The notes under the pieces were generated by a model that did no database searches, was not told the origin of the DNA, and was given only the letters and a program-made list of their open reading frames with translations. A stretch of DNA of 64,000 nucleotides, from contig NZ_JAKUMM010000007.1 in the NCBI RefSeq assembly GCF_022601735.1, forward strand, positions 124,001 through 188,000, written 5' to 3'. Below are positions 12,716 to 26,380 of this stretch, piece after piece (position 1 is the stretch's first letter; each line of letters begins with the position of its first letter). The position numbers were made by a program, and so were the translations under genes. The DNA comes from Atopomonas sediminilitoris. Its GTDB lineage: Bacteria > Pseudomonadota > Gammaproteobacteria > Pseudomonadales > Pseudomonadaceae.

Positions 12716-12876
12716 AAATCCTTTCCAGACAGGCACGCGCCAACGGCGGCGAAAAAACAAAGACGCGCATTATAGGCGTACTTTTACCGCCCATGCACGA
12801 GAGCCACGGGGATAACCGCTGGGTTTTACCGGCTTTTCGTCGCCTAAAGGCCAAGAAAACGGACTGAGCGGCCGCC

Positions 12877-13881
12877 TTACAGCGGCACGATCAACAGCCC
12901 CGCGCGCAGGCCGTTTTTAACCTTGGGGTTGGGGAAGATAATTCGCGCGCCCGGCTCTTCCACCACAAAACGCTCACCACAGTCTTCGGCCAACAAATAG
13001 CCTTCGGCCAGTTCAGTGAAGTTTTCCACGTTGTCCGCCAAGTGCAGGCGGAAAGACTCGCTGTGTTTGATCACTTCGCGCGCCACGGTATACAGCTGCA
13101 TGGCTTCGCTGTCATAGCCATCAGCATCCACCTCGGCGCCACTGATCAAGGTGCGCAGCATCTGCTCCATCGCCGTCAGGTCAACGTCTTGGTTGTGGCC
13201 AAATGGACGGGCCTTGCCCAGTTCGATGGTGAACGACTCAGCCTGCAAGTGAGCTGCCGTAAAAGCAGAGAAGGTATTGGCGTGGCGGTTTTGCAGCAGC
13301 ACCGTCTCGACCGCGCCGGCTTGCAAGCGCGCCAAGGCGGATGTGCGCACCGGGCGGTTTTCAACGAAAGGATACAGGGCGAATTTTTCTACGCGTGAAC
13401 CACGAATCGCCGTGTGCAGGTCGTAGTGCATACGCTCGCGCTCTGCGATTTCTTCGGGTTCGGGCTGGTAAAACGCCGTGCAGTACTTTTCCAGCGCATC
13501 GGCGCGCAGCGCTTCGCTGCCTTCGGCCATCTCGTGACGACCGCTGAACAAGCGGTTTAAGTCTTCACTTAAATAGCGCTCGCCTTTGCGCATGGCGTCT
13601 AGATTGCCGAGCACGAACAACACCCGCGTGCCGACTTTGAGTTGGTTGCTGGCAATCGCCACCAAGAGGCGATCGAGCAGTTCGATGGGCGCCGTTTCGT
13701 TACCGTGAATGCCGGCCGACAGAATCAGGTCGCGACCACAGTCATCGGCCGCTGGCGGATCAACTTCCAGCACACCTTCAGCGCGCCAGATTAAGCGGGC
13801 GCCTTGGGCGTTAATTTGGATTTTTTCGCAGGGCTCGCGCCCGCCTAGGGATAGTTCGAGAAACTTGCCCAGAGACAGCAT
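12877..13881 (-). CDS. astE: Succinylglutamate desuccinylase
   Basis: A 334-residue zinc-dependent hydrolase of the AstE/aspartoacylase family. It carries out the last step of the arginine succinyltransferase pathway, splitting N-succinylglutamate to glutamate and succinate. Zinc and catalytic motifs visible are GIHGNETAP (His and Glu ligands), [11 protein letters not shown], and [12 protein letters not shown] with the third ligand. It is the last gene of the catabolic cluster, 116 bases after the small conserved gene that follows astB. Confidence 0.94.
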   Translation of the reverse strand: MLSLGKFLELSLGGREPCEKIQINAQGARLIWRAEGVLEVDPPAADDCGRDLILSAGIHGNETAPIELLDRLLVAIASNQLKVGTRVLFVLGNLDAMRKGERYLSEDLNRLFSGRHEMAEGSEALRADALEKYCTAFYQPEPEEIAERERMHYDLHTAIRGSRVEKFALYPFVENRPVRTSALARLQAGAVETVLLQNRHANTFSAFTAAHLQAESFTIELGKARPFGHNQDVDLTAMEQMLRTLISGAEVDADGYDSEAMQLYTVAREVIKHSESFRLHLADNVENFTELAEGYLLAEDCGERFVVEEPGARIIFPNPKVKNGLRAGLLIVPL

Positions 13882-13997
13882 GGGGCATCCTCCTTAACGA
13901 GCGGTCAAAGCCGCCGCCGGTGGCCGCCTGCTGACGGCTAGCACCGCGCAGTGAACGCTGGGCGAGCCACGCTCAACCCAGCAGGGATAGCATGAGT

Positions 13998-14305
13998 TTA
14001 GTGGCTATGCGCCGGATCGTCACAGCCGCAGCCAGGCAAACAGTCGTCGCCGTCATCGGCGGCTTCCATCGCTACTTGCAAATTCAGCTGATTGACGGCT
14101 TGCGGGCGCACCACCAACACGGGGATTTGCTCTTCGCTCTCGTGGGCTTCGGCGTAAATAATCACCCCGCCTTTGCCGTCAGACTCCAACCACACGTCAC
14201 GATCGTTCAGGCGTACACCTAAGCGGGCGGTATGGGTGGCTTGTTGTTCACCGTTTTGGTTTTCAAGAATAATCGGCAGGCTTTCCATGGTGGGGCTCAC
14301 TTGGG

Positions 14306-14309
<4 letters not shown>
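13998..14309 (-). CDS. Small conserved protein of the arginine catabolic operon
   Basis: A 103-residue soluble protein whose function is unknown. Its C-terminus is acidic and has a cysteine/histidine-rich end ([14 protein letters not shown]) that could bind metal. Pseudomonas genomes carry a small gene at this same place between aruB and aruE, so its position is conserved. Its ATG overlaps the astB stop by 4 bases (ATGA), which implies translational coupling. Confidence 0.75.
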
Positions 14310-18137
<3,828 letters not shown>

Positions 18138-18146
18138 AACTACCCC

Positions 18147-19169
18147 TTACACCGCGACCAGGCGAACGTTTGAGCCTTTTTCCACGCCCAAGGCTTCGGC
18201 CTCTGCGACCGACAGCGTCACTGGGCGACCCGGTGCCCAATCCAGCGTGGCAACAATGGCGCGAAAATCTTGCAAGCGCCCGTGAGAAACCAAGTACGGC
18301 CGCCCGTTGGCGCCGTGCTCGGCGATATTCACCGCCGCCAAGCGGCTCTGTGCGATCGAGCGAATGCTATCGCAGCGCGCATGCAAGGTAGGGCCGCCGT
18401 CAAAAATATCGATGTAGTGATCGGTCTCAAACCCTTCGCGCATCAAGATATCGAAATTGATCTCGGCCCCCGGATGCACTTGCCCCATGGACTCTTGCGC
18501 GGCGTCCGACAACAACGGCACGTAGATGGGGTAGCTCGGCATCAATTCGGCCAAGAAGGTGCGGCTTTTTTGCCCGCAGAGAATCTCTGCTTCTTCGTAG
18601 CTCATGTCGAAGAAGTTGCGGCCAATGGCATCCCAAAAAGGCGACTGCCCGGTTTCATCGCTGTAGCCCACGATCTCGACCACCACCGCATCGGCAAAGC
18701 GCTCGGGGTGGGTCGCGATAAACAGCAAGCGAGCGCGCGAGTTAAGCTCGGCGGCGCTGTCATCACGCTGCGCCAGTGCCGGATCGACATAAAACGAGGT
18801 CAGCAGGCTATTGCCTGTGAGGTCATGACAAATCGACAACACGTGACTTTTGTTATGAATCTTCAACTCACGCGAGGCGTGCACGAAGGTTTCATTACGA
18901 AAGCTGTAAAAGGGTTCGGAATAGCCGGCAGCGGCAACCACACCGCTGCAGCCGAGCAACTCGCCGCTATCGCTATCCTCGAGCACGAAGAAATAGCTTT
19001 CTTCGCCATTGAAGCTAACGTCCGAGGTGTACGACGCCTCAGAGGCCGCGATCTTTTCCCGCAGGCGCTCATCGTCATCCGGCAGCGACGTCACGCCGAT
19101 CAAGCTGGCAGCCGCCAACTTACGGACTTGCGCCAGATCGGACAGTTGCGCAGGGCGCATTACCAGCAT
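18147..19169 (-). CDS. aruF: Arginine/ornithine N-succinyltransferase, alpha subunit
   Basis: A 340-residue paralogue of the AruG gene product 9 bases downstream; the two together form the heteromeric succinyltransferase. It begins MLVMRPAQLSDLAQVRKLA and contains GVTSLPDDDERLREKI and a SFYVDPA segment in the GNAT core. I chose the ATG at 19169 because GGGAGGA is 7 bases before it; two ATG or GTG-like starts further up would lie on or before the ribosome site. Confidence 0.92.
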   Translation of the reverse strand: MLVMRPAQLSDLAQVRKLAAASLIGVTSLPDDDERLREKIAASEASYTSDVSFNGEESYFFVLEDSDSGELLGCSGVVAAAGYSEPFYSFRNETFVHASRELKIHNKSHVLSICHDLTGNSLLTSFYVDPALAQRDDSAAELNSRARLLFIATHPERFADAVVVEIVGYSDETGQSPFWDAIGRNFFDMSYEEAEILCGQKSRTFLAELMPSYPIYVPLLSDAAQESMGQVHPGAEINFDILMREGFETDHYIDIFDGGPTLHARCDSIRSIAQSRLAAVNIAEHGANGRPYLVSHGRLQDFRAIVATLDWAPGRPVTLSVAEAEALGVEKGSNVRLVAV

Positions 19170-19226
19170 TGGCATTCCTCCCAAGGTGGGCAGAAGCGCA
19201 CTGGCCCCTGCCCGATTAAAGCCAAA

Positions 19227-20480
<1,254 letters not shown>

Positions 20481-20486
20481 TTAAAG

Positions 20487-20529
20487 ATTGTAGGGGCTGC
20501 TCAGCGGGGGGCCTTGCCGCTATGCGACA
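20487..20529 (-). promoter_or_regulatory. Candidate ArgR-activated promoter of the aru operon
   Basis: On the minus strand TGTCGC-N8-AA (20529-20514), which fits the ArgR half-site known from Pseudomonas, is followed after 21 bases by TACAAT (20492-20487), a good -10 box. No sigma-70 -35 box is visible; the half-site edge falls at the -35 position, as expected for an activator that replaces it. A weaker half-site (TGTGCG-N8-AG) lies just upstream at 20546-20531. The same spacing recurs upstream of aotJ. Confidence 0.6.
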
Positions 20530-20713
20530 ACTTGTTACACCGCACATTTGACCCGCGCTTGGCCGCTTAATACGCACAGCCGCGCGCCATTTAACCGCAG
20601 TTCTGCCGCGCGCTGGTGTTTTTCTGCCAACGACAACAAAACGCACGTTAATGGTGCGCATTTAACTGAAAACCGCGCCCTAGGCACAGGCACGACACCG
20701 ACCGAAGACCGGG

Positions 20714-21700
20714 TTAGCGCTCTGGCGCGACCGCTGCTACACCTTCAACGGCACCACTGGCGCGACGCTGATTGCGGTCGTCACGCGGGGTCACCCCAAA
20801 GAAGTTGCGGTAAGCACTGGAAAAGTGCGGCCCCGAGGAAAAACCACACGACAAACCAATCTGAATAATCGATTTACTGGTTTGCAGCAGCAACTTGCGC
20901 GCGCGATTCAGGCGCAGCTCCAAGTAATACTGGCTCGGCACACGGTTGAGGTATTGCTTGAAGATGCGCTCCAGCTGGCGGCGTGAGACACACACGTGCT
21001 GGGCAATTTCGTCGGTGGTCAGCGGCTCTTCAATATTGGCTTCCATCAGCATCACCGCTTGGGTGAGCTTAGGGTGCGAGGAGCCCAAACGGTTACGCAG
21101 CGGAATACGCTGACGCTCGCCGCCATCACGAATACGCTCGACCACTAATTCTTCCGACACCGAACCGGCGAGCTCGCCGCCGTATTCACGCCCCAGCAGT
21201 GCCAAGGCCACATCCAAGGTGGCCAAGCCGCCACAGGCGGTCACGCGTTGTTTTTCCCATTCAAACAAATGGGTGGTGGCAATCACCTTGGGGAAGCGCT
21301 CGGCAAAGTCATCTTGCCAGCGCCAGTGCACAGCGGTGCGCACCCCATCGAGCAAGCCCAGCTGTGCCAGCACGTAGACCCCGGCCGACACCGCGGTCAG
21401 CGGAATAGACGCCCGCGCCGCCTGACGCAGCGCATTGGCGGCCGCGCTGGCGACCTGCGCCATGGGCTCGTCGGCCAGCACGATGATGCGATCGAAGTCA
21501 TCGATATTGGCTGGGATCGCCGCGAATTCGATACCGGGGAAGCTCAGCGGCGTATCCCCGCCTTCTACGGCCCACCAACTGCAATGCAGCATGGATTCCT
21601 TGCTCAGACGACCAGCCACGCGCAGCGCTTCATCGAGAAGCGCCAGCGTCAGTGGCCGCGTTGAAGGCCAAACGAGAAATCCAATACGTTTTGCAGGCAT
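20714..21700 (-). CDS. argR: Arginine-responsive AraC-type regulator ArgR
   Basis: A 328-residue protein with an N-terminal DJ-1/PfpI-like (GATase1) ligand domain (about residues 1-200) and a C-terminal AraC double helix-turn-helix (about 215-315, including TTDEIAQHVCVSRRQLERIF and GFSSGPHFSSAYRNFFGVTP). This type of ArgR controls arginine catabolism and uptake in pseudomonads and is unrelated to the E. coli ArgR repressor. It lies 4 bases after aotP and so is the last gene of the aot operon, and it faces the aru operon it is expected to activate. Confidence 0.94.
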   Translation of the reverse strand: MPAKRIGFLVWPSTRPLTLALLDEALRVAGRLSKESMLHCSWWAVEGGDTPLSFPGIEFAAIPANIDDFDRIIVLADEPMAQVASAAANALRQAARASIPLTAVSAGVYVLAQLGLLDGVRTAVHWRWQDDFAERFPKVIATTHLFEWEKQRVTACGGLATLDVALALLGREYGGELAGSVSEELVVERIRDGGERQRIPLRNRLGSSHPKLTQAVMLMEANIEEPLTTDEIAQHVCVSRRQLERIFKQYLNRVPSQYYLELRLNRARKLLLQTSKSIIQIGLSCGFSSGPHFSSAYRNFFGVTPRDDRNQRRASGAVEGVAAVAPER

Positions 21701-21704
21701 GTGC

Positions 21705-22469
21705 TTACTTTAGGCTACCGGAGAGAAATTGTTGCAGTCGTTCAGAACTGGGGTTGGCCAACACTTCACGCGGGCAGCCTTGTTCTTCAACGCGGCCCTG
21801 ATGCAAGAAGATCAGCTGGTTCGACACTTCACGGGCAAAGCCCATTTCATGCGTAACCACCACCATGGTACGCCCCTCTTCGGCCAAGTCGCGCATCACT
21901 TTGAGCACTTCGCCAACCAGTTCCGGGTCTAGGGCTGAGGTTGGCTCGTCGAACAACATCACTTCCGGCTCAACCGCCAAGGCGCGGGCAATCGCCACCC
22001 GCTGCTGCTCGCCACCGGACATGTGCGAAGGGTAGGCGTCTTTGCGATGCGCCACGCCGACTTTGTTGAGGTAGTACTCGGCCTTTTCTAGCGCGTCTTT
22101 CTTCGACACCCCAAGCACATGCACGGGTGCTTCAATGACGTTTTCCAGCGCACTCATGTGCGACCACAAGTTGAAGTGCTGGAACACCATGGCCAAGCGC
22201 GAACGAATGCGCGCCAACTGCTTGGCATCGGCGGCTTTGAGTTCGCCGTGTTTGTTTTTGACCAGCTTGAGCTCTTCACCGTTGAGCACGATGCGCCCTT
22301 GGTAAGGCTGCTCCAGCAGATTAATACAGCGCAAGAAGGTGCTCTTGCCCGAACCACTGGAGCCGATGATGCTGGTCACATCGCCGGCTTTGGCCGTCAG
22401 GGTGACGCCCTTCAGCACCTCATGGCTGCCGTAACGCTTGTGCAGATCGTGAACTTCAAGTTTGTACAT
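21705..22469 (-). CDS. aotP: Arginine/ornithine ABC transporter ATP-binding protein
   Basis: A 254-residue ATPase of the polar amino acid (HisP/GlnQ) type. It has Walker [10 protein letters not shown], the signature [15 protein letters not shown], Walker [13 protein letters not shown] and the H-loop VVTHEMGF. It powers uptake by AotQM. The start [14 protein letters not shown] at 22469 matches the family; an ATG at 22484 overlaps the aotO stop (TAATG) and may be used instead, adding 5 residues. Confidence 0.93.
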   Translation of the reverse strand: MYKLEVHDLHKRYGSHEVLKGVTLTAKAGDVTSIIGSSGSGKSTFLRCINLLEQPYQGRIVLNGEELKLVKNKHGELKAADAKQLARIRSRLAMVFQHFNLWSHMSALENVIEAPVHVLGVSKKDALEKAEYYLNKVGVAHRKDAYPSHMSGGEQQRVAIARALAVEPEVMLFDEPTSALDPELVGEVLKVMRDLAEEGRTMVVVTHEMGFAREVSNQLIFLHQGRVEEQGCPREVLANPSSERLQQFLSGSLK

Positions 22470-22483
22470 GGTCATTTCTCGCA

Positions 22484-23617
22484 TTAATCGCTGAGCAGAC
22501 GTCCGTGACGCAGCGTTGTTTCACCGGCCACTTTGGCCAACCATAAACCCGGTAAGGCATAGCGCAGACGCTCGCGGGCGTAGAGCACGCCATCGGTATG
22601 ACAACACACCACACTGACGCGATCATTCACTGGGTCCACCACTTCAAAGACCGCTTCGCCGGCCTTTAGCACAGCGCCCAGCGGCTTAAGAAAACTCACC
22701 ACCCCAGCATGCGGGGCAGATAAATAATCAGCACCGGCAAACGGCCGTGCTGGCGCTGCACCTGCGGCTAAAGCCGGCCACTGTCCGGCGAGCAAACCTT
22801 GCTCGGCCAGATAAGCCAATATCGCTTCGGCATCGGCCGCCGCTTGTGCAGGATCGGTATCGAGCATGCCGCGCAGCTCAAGGGTGCTGGCCACACACGC
22901 CATGTCGATAGGCTTATCGGCAAAGCGCTGCGCCAAGCGCGACCACGGCAGCGAGCAAGCCTCGTCGAATGATCCACCGCCGGAGTCCTCTGCCAGTAAG
23001 CTCATGCCGGCGCCCAAGCGGCGCGCCAGCGGCTCTACCTGCGGCCACAATGCTGGCAAGGTGTAGAGCAATAAAATCGACTCAAAATCGCAATGCAGGT
23101 CGAGCACCACATCGGCATCACAAGCGTGCGTCAGCAACAGCCGACGCAAGCCTGCTAACTCCGAACCTGCGGCGGGCAAATCGGCCAGCGCTTGGCGCAT
23201 GGCTTGGCGGATCAGCGCCGTGTTGGCGGCGGCATCGCTGCTTAATTGCGGCGCGACACGCTCACCGACCAGCGCGGCCAAATCGCTAAATTCACGATTG
23301 AAATTGGCCCCACTGTGCAGCTCAAAACGCCCTTGCTGGGTGGCGTACACGGCCTGCGCCAAGCCAATCGGATTGGCCACCGGCACCAGCTCGATCGTGC
23401 CCAGCAATTGGCCGGCCGCTTCCAGCTCACGCAAGCGCTGCTTAAGCGCCCACGCCACACGCATCCCCGGCAGCTCGTCGGCATGCAGACTGGCTTGGAT
23501 ATAAGCCTTGCGCACGCCACTGCCGTCGCCGTCAGCCGCGGGGCCAAAGCGAAACACGCTCAGCGTGCGCTCACTGCCCAAGCTGCCCCACGGCAAGGTG
23601 TGGTCAATCCGCTGCAT
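22484..23617 (-). CDS. aotO: M14-type deacylase/aspartoacylase-like protein of the aot operon
   Basis: A 377-residue protein of the succinylglutamate desuccinylase/aspartoacylase superfamily. Visible zinc-site motifs are [10 protein letters not shown] (His and Glu) and [10 protein letters not shown] (third His). The natural substrate is not known. It sits between the permease genes and the ATPase gene of the transporter, the same place as aotO in Pseudomonas, and was reported there to be dispensable for transport as far as I recall. No signal peptide is seen. Confidence 0.88.
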   Translation of the reverse strand: MQRIDHTLPWGSLGSERTLSVFRFGPAADGDGSGVRKAYIQASLHADELPGMRVAWALKQRLRELEAAGQLLGTIELVPVANPIGLAQAVYATQQGRFELHSGANFNREFSDLAALVGERVAPQLSSDAAANTALIRQAMRQALADLPAAGSELAGLRRLLLTHACDADVVLDLHCDFESILLLYTLPALWPQVEPLARRLGAGMSLLAEDSGGGSFDEACSLPWSRLAQRFADKPIDMACVASTLELRGMLDTDPAQAAADAEAILAYLAEQGLLAGQWPALAAGAAPARPFAGADYLSAPHAGVVSFLKPLGAVLKAGEAVFEVVDPVNDRVSVVCCHTDGVLYARERLRYALPGLWLAKVAGETTLRHGRLLSD

Positions 23618-23623
23618 CGCTGC

Positions 23624-24322
23624 TTAGCCCCGACGCGGCGCTAAGTAGGCCAGATAGCGACCTTCTAAATATTTGAACAACCGCACCAAGCAGAACGTCA
23701 GGCACAGGTAGAACACGGCGGCGGTAATAAACGCCTCAAACGGCAAGTAATACTGCGAACTCACGGTGCGCGCGGCGCCGGTGATATCCACCAAGGTCAC
23801 CAGCGAGGCCAGCGAGGTGGTGTGCAGCATCATGATCACTTCGTTGCTGTATTGCGGCAGCGCACGGCGCAGCGCCGACGGCAGCACAATCCGCCGATAC
23901 ATCATCATGCGTGGCATGCCGATGGCTTTAGCCGCCTCAATTTCGCCGCCTGGGGTCGCCTTCAGGCTGCCGGCCAAGATTTCCGCGGTATACGCACTGG
24001 TGTTGATGGCAAACGCTAACCAAGCACAAAAGCTGGCCTGCGATAGCCACGGCCACAAAACACTCTCGCGCACGGCTTCAAACTGCCCCAAGCCGTAGTA
24101 AATCAAAAACAGCTGCACCAGCATCGGCGTGCCGCGAATCACGTAGGTGTAGAGCCACGCGGGGAAGTTCACCGCCGGGTTCTTCGACACCCGCATCAAC
24201 GCCAGCGGCACGGCCAACAGCAGGCCAATGCCCAGCGCAATCAGCAGCAGCTCAACGGTAACTTTTAAGCCACTGAAAAACAGCGGCAAGCTAGACCAGA
24301 TAACATCGAAGTCGAGGATCAT
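23624..24322 (-). CDS. aotM: Arginine/ornithine ABC transporter permease
   Basis: A 232-residue inner-membrane protein with about five helices and the permease EAA loop (EIEAAKAIGMPRMMMYRRIVLP, near residues 130-150) that contacts the ATPase. It belongs to the HisM/polar amino acid family and pairs with AotQ, whose stop overlaps the AotM start by 4 bases. Confidence 0.93.
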   Translation of the reverse strand: MILDFDVIWSSLPLFFSGLKVTVELLLIALGIGLLLAVPLALMRVSKNPAVNFPAWLYTYVIRGTPMLVQLFLIYYGLGQFEAVRESVLWPWLSQASFCAWLAFAINTSAYTAEILAGSLKATPGGEIEAAKAIGMPRMMMYRRIVLPSALRRALPQYSNEVIMMLHTTSLASLVTLVDITGAARTVSSQYYLPFEAFITAAVFYLCLTFCLVRLFKYLEGRYLAYLAPRRG

Positions 24323-25008
24323 AGCTCTGCCGCCTTAACGCCCACGCTGTAGCGTTTTTCCAGATAGCGCAGCGCCAGCAACGACACACTGGTCAGCACC
24401 AGATAGGCCGCCGCCACCGCCAAATAAAAGGTGAAGGGCTCGCGCAGGGCATCTGCCGCTTGCTTGGCCTTGAACATCACATCCTGCAAACCCACCACCG
24501 ACACCAGCGCGGTGGCCTTGGTCAGCACCAGCCAGTTATTGGTGAAACCGGGGATGGCGAAACGAATCATCTGCGGCACCAAAATACGGAAGAACACTTG
24601 CGTACCGCTTAAGCCATAAGCGACGCCTGCTTCCGCCTGCCCTTTGGGAATGGCCATGAAGGCACCCCGAAAGGTTTCCGACAGGTAGGCACCAAAAATA
24701 AAACCTAGCGTGCCAACGCCTGAGATAAACGGATTGAGGTCGATGTAGTCCTCATACCCCACCGCATAGGCCAGCTGATTGACCACCTGCTGACCGCCGT
24801 AAAACAACAGCAGAATCAACACCAGATCAGGAATGCCGCGCACCACGGTGGCGTACACCTCGCCCAAGAAGGCCACCCAACGCACCGGCGACAAACGAAA
24901 CGCCGCGCCAATCAAACCCAGCACAATCGCCAAGGCGATCGACGACAAGGCCAATTGCAAGGTAAGCCAGGCGCCATCAAGCAGGCTTGCGCCATAACCA
25001 TGCAGCAT
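24319..25008 (-). CDS. aotQ: Arginine/ornithine ABC transporter permease
   Basis: A 229-residue HisQ-type permease with about five membrane helices and an EAA-like loop (KGQAEAGVAYGLSGTQVFFR). With AotM it forms the membrane channel of the uptake system. It lies 139 bases after the binding-protein gene aotJ, with a strong hairpin in between. Confidence 0.93.
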   Translation of the reverse strand: MLHGYGASLLDGAWLTLQLALSSIALAIVLGLIGAAFRLSPVRWVAFLGEVYATVVRGIPDLVLILLLFYGGQQVVNQLAYAVGYEDYIDLNPFISGVGTLGFIFGAYLSETFRGAFMAIPKGQAEAGVAYGLSGTQVFFRILVPQMIRFAIPGFTNNWLVLTKATALVSVVGLQDVMFKAKQAADALREPFTFYLAVAAAYLVLTSVSLLALRYLEKRYSVGVKAAEL

Positions 25009-25107
25009 GGGAATGCACCTCTAGAACGGGATCGGAGAACGGGAGAAAACCCACCCTGCAAGGCTTAGCGCTCCGCTAAGACACAGGCCGACTTGGAACA
25101 AAGGATG

Positions 25108-25130
25108 ACCGGGCGCAGCCTGCGCCCGGT
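25108..25130 (-). promoter_or_regulatory. Hairpin between aotJ and aotQ
   Basis: A perfect 10-base stem (ACCGGGCGCA and TGCGCCCGGT) with a 3-base loop, 18 bases after the aotJ stop and without a T run. Such hairpins often protect the upstream binding-protein message and reduce expression of the following permease genes; that role is inferred. Confidence 0.55.
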
Positions 25131-25147
25131 ATCAGATCACGTGAGGC

Positions 25148-25924
25148 TTATTCGCCGTACACGTTGAAGTTGAAGTACTTGTTTTGCACTTCTTGGTACT
25201 TGCCGTTAGCGCGGATACCTTCGATCGCCTTGTTGATCTTGGCCGCTAACGCTTGGTCGCCTTTACGCACGGCGATACCTGCGCCATTACCGAAGTAAGC
25301 TTCTTCGGTGAAGTCCGGACCAGCAAACGCAAAGCCTTTACCAGCGTCGGTCTTGAAGAAACCATCATCAATGTTCACCGAATCCGCCAAGGTGCCGTCC
25401 AAACGCTTGGCGGTCATGTCGAGGAAGATCTCGTTCTGGGTGCTGTAGCGCACCACTTCAACGCCGGCAGGGATGAATTTATCGGTCGCGTAACGGTCGT
25501 AGATCGAGCCGCGCTGCACGCCAATTTTCTTGCCCTTAAGGTCGACGACGGGGTCATTGACCACCACGCCTTCGGCCATCGCTAGCTTGGCGGGGGTGTG
25601 GTAGTACTTGCTGGTGAAGTCCACAGACTTGGCGCGCTCGGGCGTGATGCTCATCGATGACAGCACGGCGTCAAACTTACGCACTTTTAGCGCGGGGATC
25701 AGGCCGTCGAACTCCTGCTCGATCCACTGACACTCTACCTTCATCTCCGCACACAGCGCGTTGCCGATGTCGTAATCAAAGCCGCTGATGGCACCTTCTG
25801 GGGTCTTGAACGCAAACGGCGGGTAAGCCGCTTCGATACCAATGCGCAGAGGCTTTTCAGCCACCGCTGGCAAACTGGCTAAGGCAGACAGGGCCAAAGC
25901 GCCCAGCAACATGATTTTCTTCAT
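25148..25924 (-). CDS. aotJ: Arginine/ornithine-binding periplasmic protein
   Basis: A 258-residue substrate-binding protein (SBP_bac_3) with a signal peptide (MKKIMLLGALALSALASLPAVA, cleavage before EKPLRIG). Family motifs include GIEAAYPPFAFK, GFDYDIGNALC and the VGVQRGS-type ligand loop (IGVQRGSIYDRY). The start at 25924 has AGGAGAG 7 bases upstream. It captures arginine and ornithine for AotQMP and is first in the operon. Confidence 0.93.
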   Translation of the reverse strand: MKKIMLLGALALSALASLPAVAEKPLRIGIEAAYPPFAFKTPEGAISGFDYDIGNALCAEMKVECQWIEQEFDGLIPALKVRKFDAVLSSMSITPERAKSVDFTSKYYHTPAKLAMAEGVVVNDPVVDLKGKKIGVQRGSIYDRYATDKFIPAGVEVVRYSTQNEIFLDMTAKRLDGTLADSVNIDDGFFKTDAGKGFAFAGPDFTEEAYFGNGAGIAVRKGDQALAAKINKAIEGIRANGKYQEVQNKYFNFNVYGE

Positions 25925-26040
25925 CGCAACTCTCCTATTAGCTTTTATCGAATCAGGAGCGGGCTGACCAAGCGACATCAGTGAGCCCGGTCAGCAGGCA
26001 CGCCTAAACAGGCACTCGGGCCTTTAGGCAGTTGCGGGGC

Positions 26041-26083
26041 ATTTTAGCGGCGCGCTGAACAAGCGAGTTTCGTCAAAGCGACA
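26041..26083 (-). promoter_or_regulatory. Candidate ArgR-activated promoter of the aot operon
   Basis: On the minus strand TGTCGC-N8-AA (26083-26068) is followed after exactly 21 bases by TAAAAT (26046-26041), the same geometry as upstream of aruC. A second possible promoter lies just upstream: TTGTCA (26116-26111), 18 bases, TTATAT (26092-26087); its start point would fall on the ArgR half-site, so ArgR could switch use between the two. Confidence 0.55.
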
Positions 26084-26330
26084 TGTATATAACTGGCAAC
26101 AGAATTGTCATGACAATGCATTGACAGCCAAGCACGCCAATGCATAAGCGCGCAAGACAAGCAAACCAGAAGCTATAGCAGCATCAGTGCCAGCTTTGCG
26201 CACGCCCAGCCAATGCAAGCCTAAGCGCCAGTCACGCCGTTGTACCGCGACCTGCTCTGCGACTGGCACAGCGCGTTCGGTAACGTCTGGCGTTACCCTC
26301 CAACTGCCGCTGAAGCAGCGTGGTAACAGA

Positions 26331-26365
26331 AACGCAAAAGCCCAGCCGGTGATGGCTGGGCTTTT
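26331..26365 (-). terminator. Terminator of acs
   Basis: AAAAGCCCAGCC pairs with GGCTGGGCTTTT (26336-26347 with 26354-26365), a 12-base perfect stem with a T tract on the minus strand, 15 bases after the acs stop. Confidence 0.85.
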
Positions 26366-26380
26366 GTACTGACGCCTAAT

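Larger units (their letters stand above)
25925..26380. other. 456-base gap between aotJ and acs
   Basis: No gene is seen. It holds the aot promoter region (26041-26117), a perfect 14-base palindrome ATTGTCATGACAAT at 26104-26117, two hairpins (GCCAGTC/GACTGGC at 26227-26233 and 26261-26267; GGTAACG/CGTTACC at 26279-26297) and the acs terminator. Confidence 0.7.

Noticed and set aside
26227..26297. CRISPR or REP array in the aotJ-acs gap
   Set aside because: Only two unrelated hairpins occur, with no regular repeat and spacer pattern.
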